Of a stretch of DNA of 38,074 nucleotides, positions 35,725-38,074 are shown in pieces (the stretch's first letter is position 1; each line of letters opens with the position of its first letter). The stretch is from contig JADNRV010000408.1 of assembly GCA_015499995.1 (NCBI GenBank), forward strand, positions 1-38,074. The letters run 5' to 3'. Source of the DNA: Flammula alnicola (Eukaryota; Basidiomycota; Agaricomycetes; Agaricales; Strophariaceae). The notes under the pieces are model-generated. The model saw nothing but the letters and a program-made list of their open reading frames with translations. It did no database searches and was not told where the DNA came from. Both the position numbers and the translations under genes were made by a program.

Positions 35725-38074
35725 ATGAATACGACCAAACCACAAGTGCCGACTCGGAGTAATGGTCCTAAATTTGCTACAGGTCAGTCGTCATCCATGT
35801 CGCCTGCAATGCTTGACTATATATCGGCACAGGTGCTGGAAACTGGCCTCGTGTAAAGGGCGCTGACGGACGAAACACAGAGCTCAGACTCGGATACCGA
35901 ACGGGAATACCGCTCCACTTCACGATCAGACCCATCCTCGCAGTCGCAGACGCGTAATTCTCGAGGTCCGAATGGCCACCGCAGCCCAGAGGGCCGAATC
36001 AGCGCTTCGATAGAGACAACTCCCGAGCCCGCCCCTCCTGTTCCGTACTGGTCAGCCAAACGCCACCTTACGTGCGGCAACCCGACTCCAGGCCTCCATG
36101 GTCCTCAAAAAATATTGCGTGGCGCGGCTCAGCCCCAGGGAAAGTCAAGACCGCGAACCGCAGCGTTGGTTATTTGCCTCAACATCGACGTCGACCCACC
36201 TGATGTCGTCAAGACGAATCCATGCGCAGTTCTGGAATGTTGGGTAGATCCACATACAATGCCATCTCATAAAGCGTTGGAAGCGATAGGATCCAATCTT
36301 CAGCATCAATTCGAAGGCCTTAGCCTCAAGATTCCTTATAAACCTATCCTGGACCCGTCGCTGGAGGATCTTCGGCGCTTCTGTCAGACGTTGCGTAAGA
36401 CAGCAAAGGACGACGCAATCCTCTTCTACTACAATGGTCATGGCGTTCCTAAACCCACTGCCAGCGGAGAGCTGTGGTGCTTCAACCGGAATTACACCCA
36501 GTACATTCCGGTTTCCCTGCAGGAAGTTCAAAGCTGGCTAGGATCCCCAGGGGTGTACATTTGGGACTGCTCTGCAGCCGGCCATCTTTTGCACAACTTC
36601 AACATATATGCAGAGCGGCGAGATCACGAGGTTAACATGTTACACGGCGGTACGCAGAAGGCACCCAGCCGATGATGAACTCTCTTCAACTCGCTGCTTG
36701 TGGCGCTAACGAACATCTTCCATCATGTCCAGAGCTCCCAGCCGATATCTTTACATCTGCTTGACATCTCCCATCGACATTGCATTACGATATTTCATAA
36801 TGAATCATCAACTACCCAACAATATCACGACAGATATGGTCATGCAACTACCCGGCGACCTCAAGGATCGACGTACCCCTCTCGAGAACTCAACTGGATT
36901 TTTACTGCAATCACTGATACGATCGCTTGGACAACATTTTCACGAGAAACTTTTACACGACTTTATCGATGTGACCTCCTTATCGCCTCACTCTTCCGAA
37001 ACTTCCTCCTCGCCGAACGAATAATGAAAAACTACCATTGCACACCACATACATACCCTCCTCTTCCAGCCACCAACACGCATCCACTCTGGGCTACTTG
37101 GGATTTGCAGTAGACACATGTTTACGTCAATTACCCGATCTTCTCGCAAAATCCATTAATTCAGGCGCTGGTGCTGGCAATGCGATAGCCAACATTGGGA
37201 CTACTCCGGGGCGTATTGGGTCAACAAATCGACAGGACCCCAATATGGGCACGACAAAGCTGCCGGGGACAAGCCTTACGTCTATGTTCCCAGCCGCTTT
37301 TTCGCCGACCAGCTCACTGCGTTCGAGTGTGGATATCGAGAGGCGGGTCCGCTTAACGAAGAAGGGACCGCTTTCGCTGCCTCAGCAGCCTTCGGATAAT
37401 TATAATGGGCAGCCAGAGACGAATTGTGTCTCTAACGACCTCGACCCTTCGTCAGAGCGACATCTCGTTCCACGGAAACCACCCGACCAGCTTCCGATTG
37501 TGCTGCAGGTCCTCCTTTCCCAGCCCCATCGGCTCCGTGCGCTCATCCTCTGTCCCAATTCGTCGATTTAGGCCCATGGGCCGTGCACCTGGTATTGACC
37601 ATCGGAATCTTCCCGTATATCTCCAAATTGCTACAAGCTGCCGGCCAAGACCTGCGCCCTGTCCTGATCTTCATCTGGGCACGGATCCTCGCCGTAGACT
37701 CGTCCGTGCAACGGACCTGTACAATTCGCAAGGCTACAGATATTTCTCGAACGTCCTCGGACTCAAGAATGAGGATGCGCTGCCCAACAGCTCTGAGCAA
37801 AGCCATGTGTTCGTTCATTCTAGCCTCAATATGCAGGGACTTCCCACACGGGCAGGCGGCGTGCTGGGCAGAGCGGGTGTTCGACAATTGTTATGACCGA
37901 CTGGAAGAGCCTGATTTCCTCCTCCGACAGTGGACGCGCTGTGTATCGCCCAAATGTGGGACGCTAATGATGAGATTAAGGTGTATGGTGTTGACCGCGG
38001 CACTCAGGATAAATTGATTTCGATGCTGTCGGACGACTCTGCGGAGGTTAGGTCGGCGGCGCTTTATGCTCTGG
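35725..38074 (+). CDS. Raptor/Kog1/Mip1, TORC1 subunit (partial, frame-broken)
   Basis: This is the 5' part of the TORC1 scaffold that presents substrates to TOR kinase. The likely start is the ATG at 35,725, with an N-terminal intron or frame change before 35,885. A Ser-rich leader ([17 protein letters not shown]) is followed by [12 protein letters not shown] and the Raptor N-terminal caspase-like domain: [69 protein letters not shown]. These match human Raptor strongly. After 36,660 the protein continues ([111 protein letters not shown]) but only by switching frame about eleven times up to 37,935. Identity is certain. Whether the gene is broken or the sequence is wrong is open. The armadillo and WD40 parts lie beyond the window. 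Confidence 0.93.

Noticed and set aside
36664..37935. Programmed ribosomal frameshifting in Raptor
   Set aside because: About eleven shifts at unrelated sites, mostly at short homopolymers, cannot be programmed recoding. Sequence error or recent decay fits better.

Overview
This window comes from a filamentous basidiomycete, most likely an agaricomycete (mushroom-forming fungus). The genes are split by many introns of about 50-60 bp with GTRNGY-type donors. The families present are typical of that class: two DUF6534 membrane proteins, a decayed NACHT NTPase, an aryl-alcohol-oxidase-like GMC enzyme, an F-box/LRR relic, and Helitron and hAT-type non-autonomous elements. The species cannot be named from sequence alone.

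Layout. Positions 1-23,900 are accessory, repeat-rich DNA. They hold two copies of a diverged direct duplication (about 360-7835 and 15,340-18,970). Each copy carries a minus-strand DUF6534 gene (2805-4767 and 16,302-18,265). Copy A is interrupted at 5585-7603 by Helitron DNA, and comparison with copy B gives the empty site. A hAT-type element sits inside that Helitron (5853-7034) and a second hAT-type element sits inside the first (6215-6946), each with its own perfect 8-bp target duplication. Downstream are a broken partial copy of the adenosine kinase gene (7855-8316), an apparently intact secreted GMC oxidoreductase (8741-11,104, minus), a NACHT pseudogene (12,240-13,540, minus), a 74-bp tandem duplication, a 233-bp Helitron (14,302-14,534), a gene remnant (about 14,630-15,040) and an F-box/LRR pseudogene (21,397-23,144, minus).

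Positions 23,990-38,074 are compact and gene-dense: a secreted type-B carboxylesterase/lipase (+), adenosine kinase (+), a two-finger C2H2 protein (-), dynactin p150Glued (-) and the 5' part of Raptor/Kog1 (+, cut by the window edge). Dynactin and Raptor are divergently arranged. Dynactin reads cleanly over about 1,290 codons. The Raptor frame, by contrast, is broken about eleven times between 36,664 and 37,935, nearly always by loss of one base from a short homopolymer, although the protein is otherwise conserved.

How the genes relate. No operon-like pathway is visible. The GMC enzyme and the esterase are probable secreted degradative enzymes. Adenosine kinase, dynactin and Raptor are housekeeping genes for purine salvage, dynein transport and TORC1 signalling. 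I found no convincing new defence or biosynthetic system. The most informative signal is the layered insertion history at 5585-7603 and the anomalous state of Raptor.
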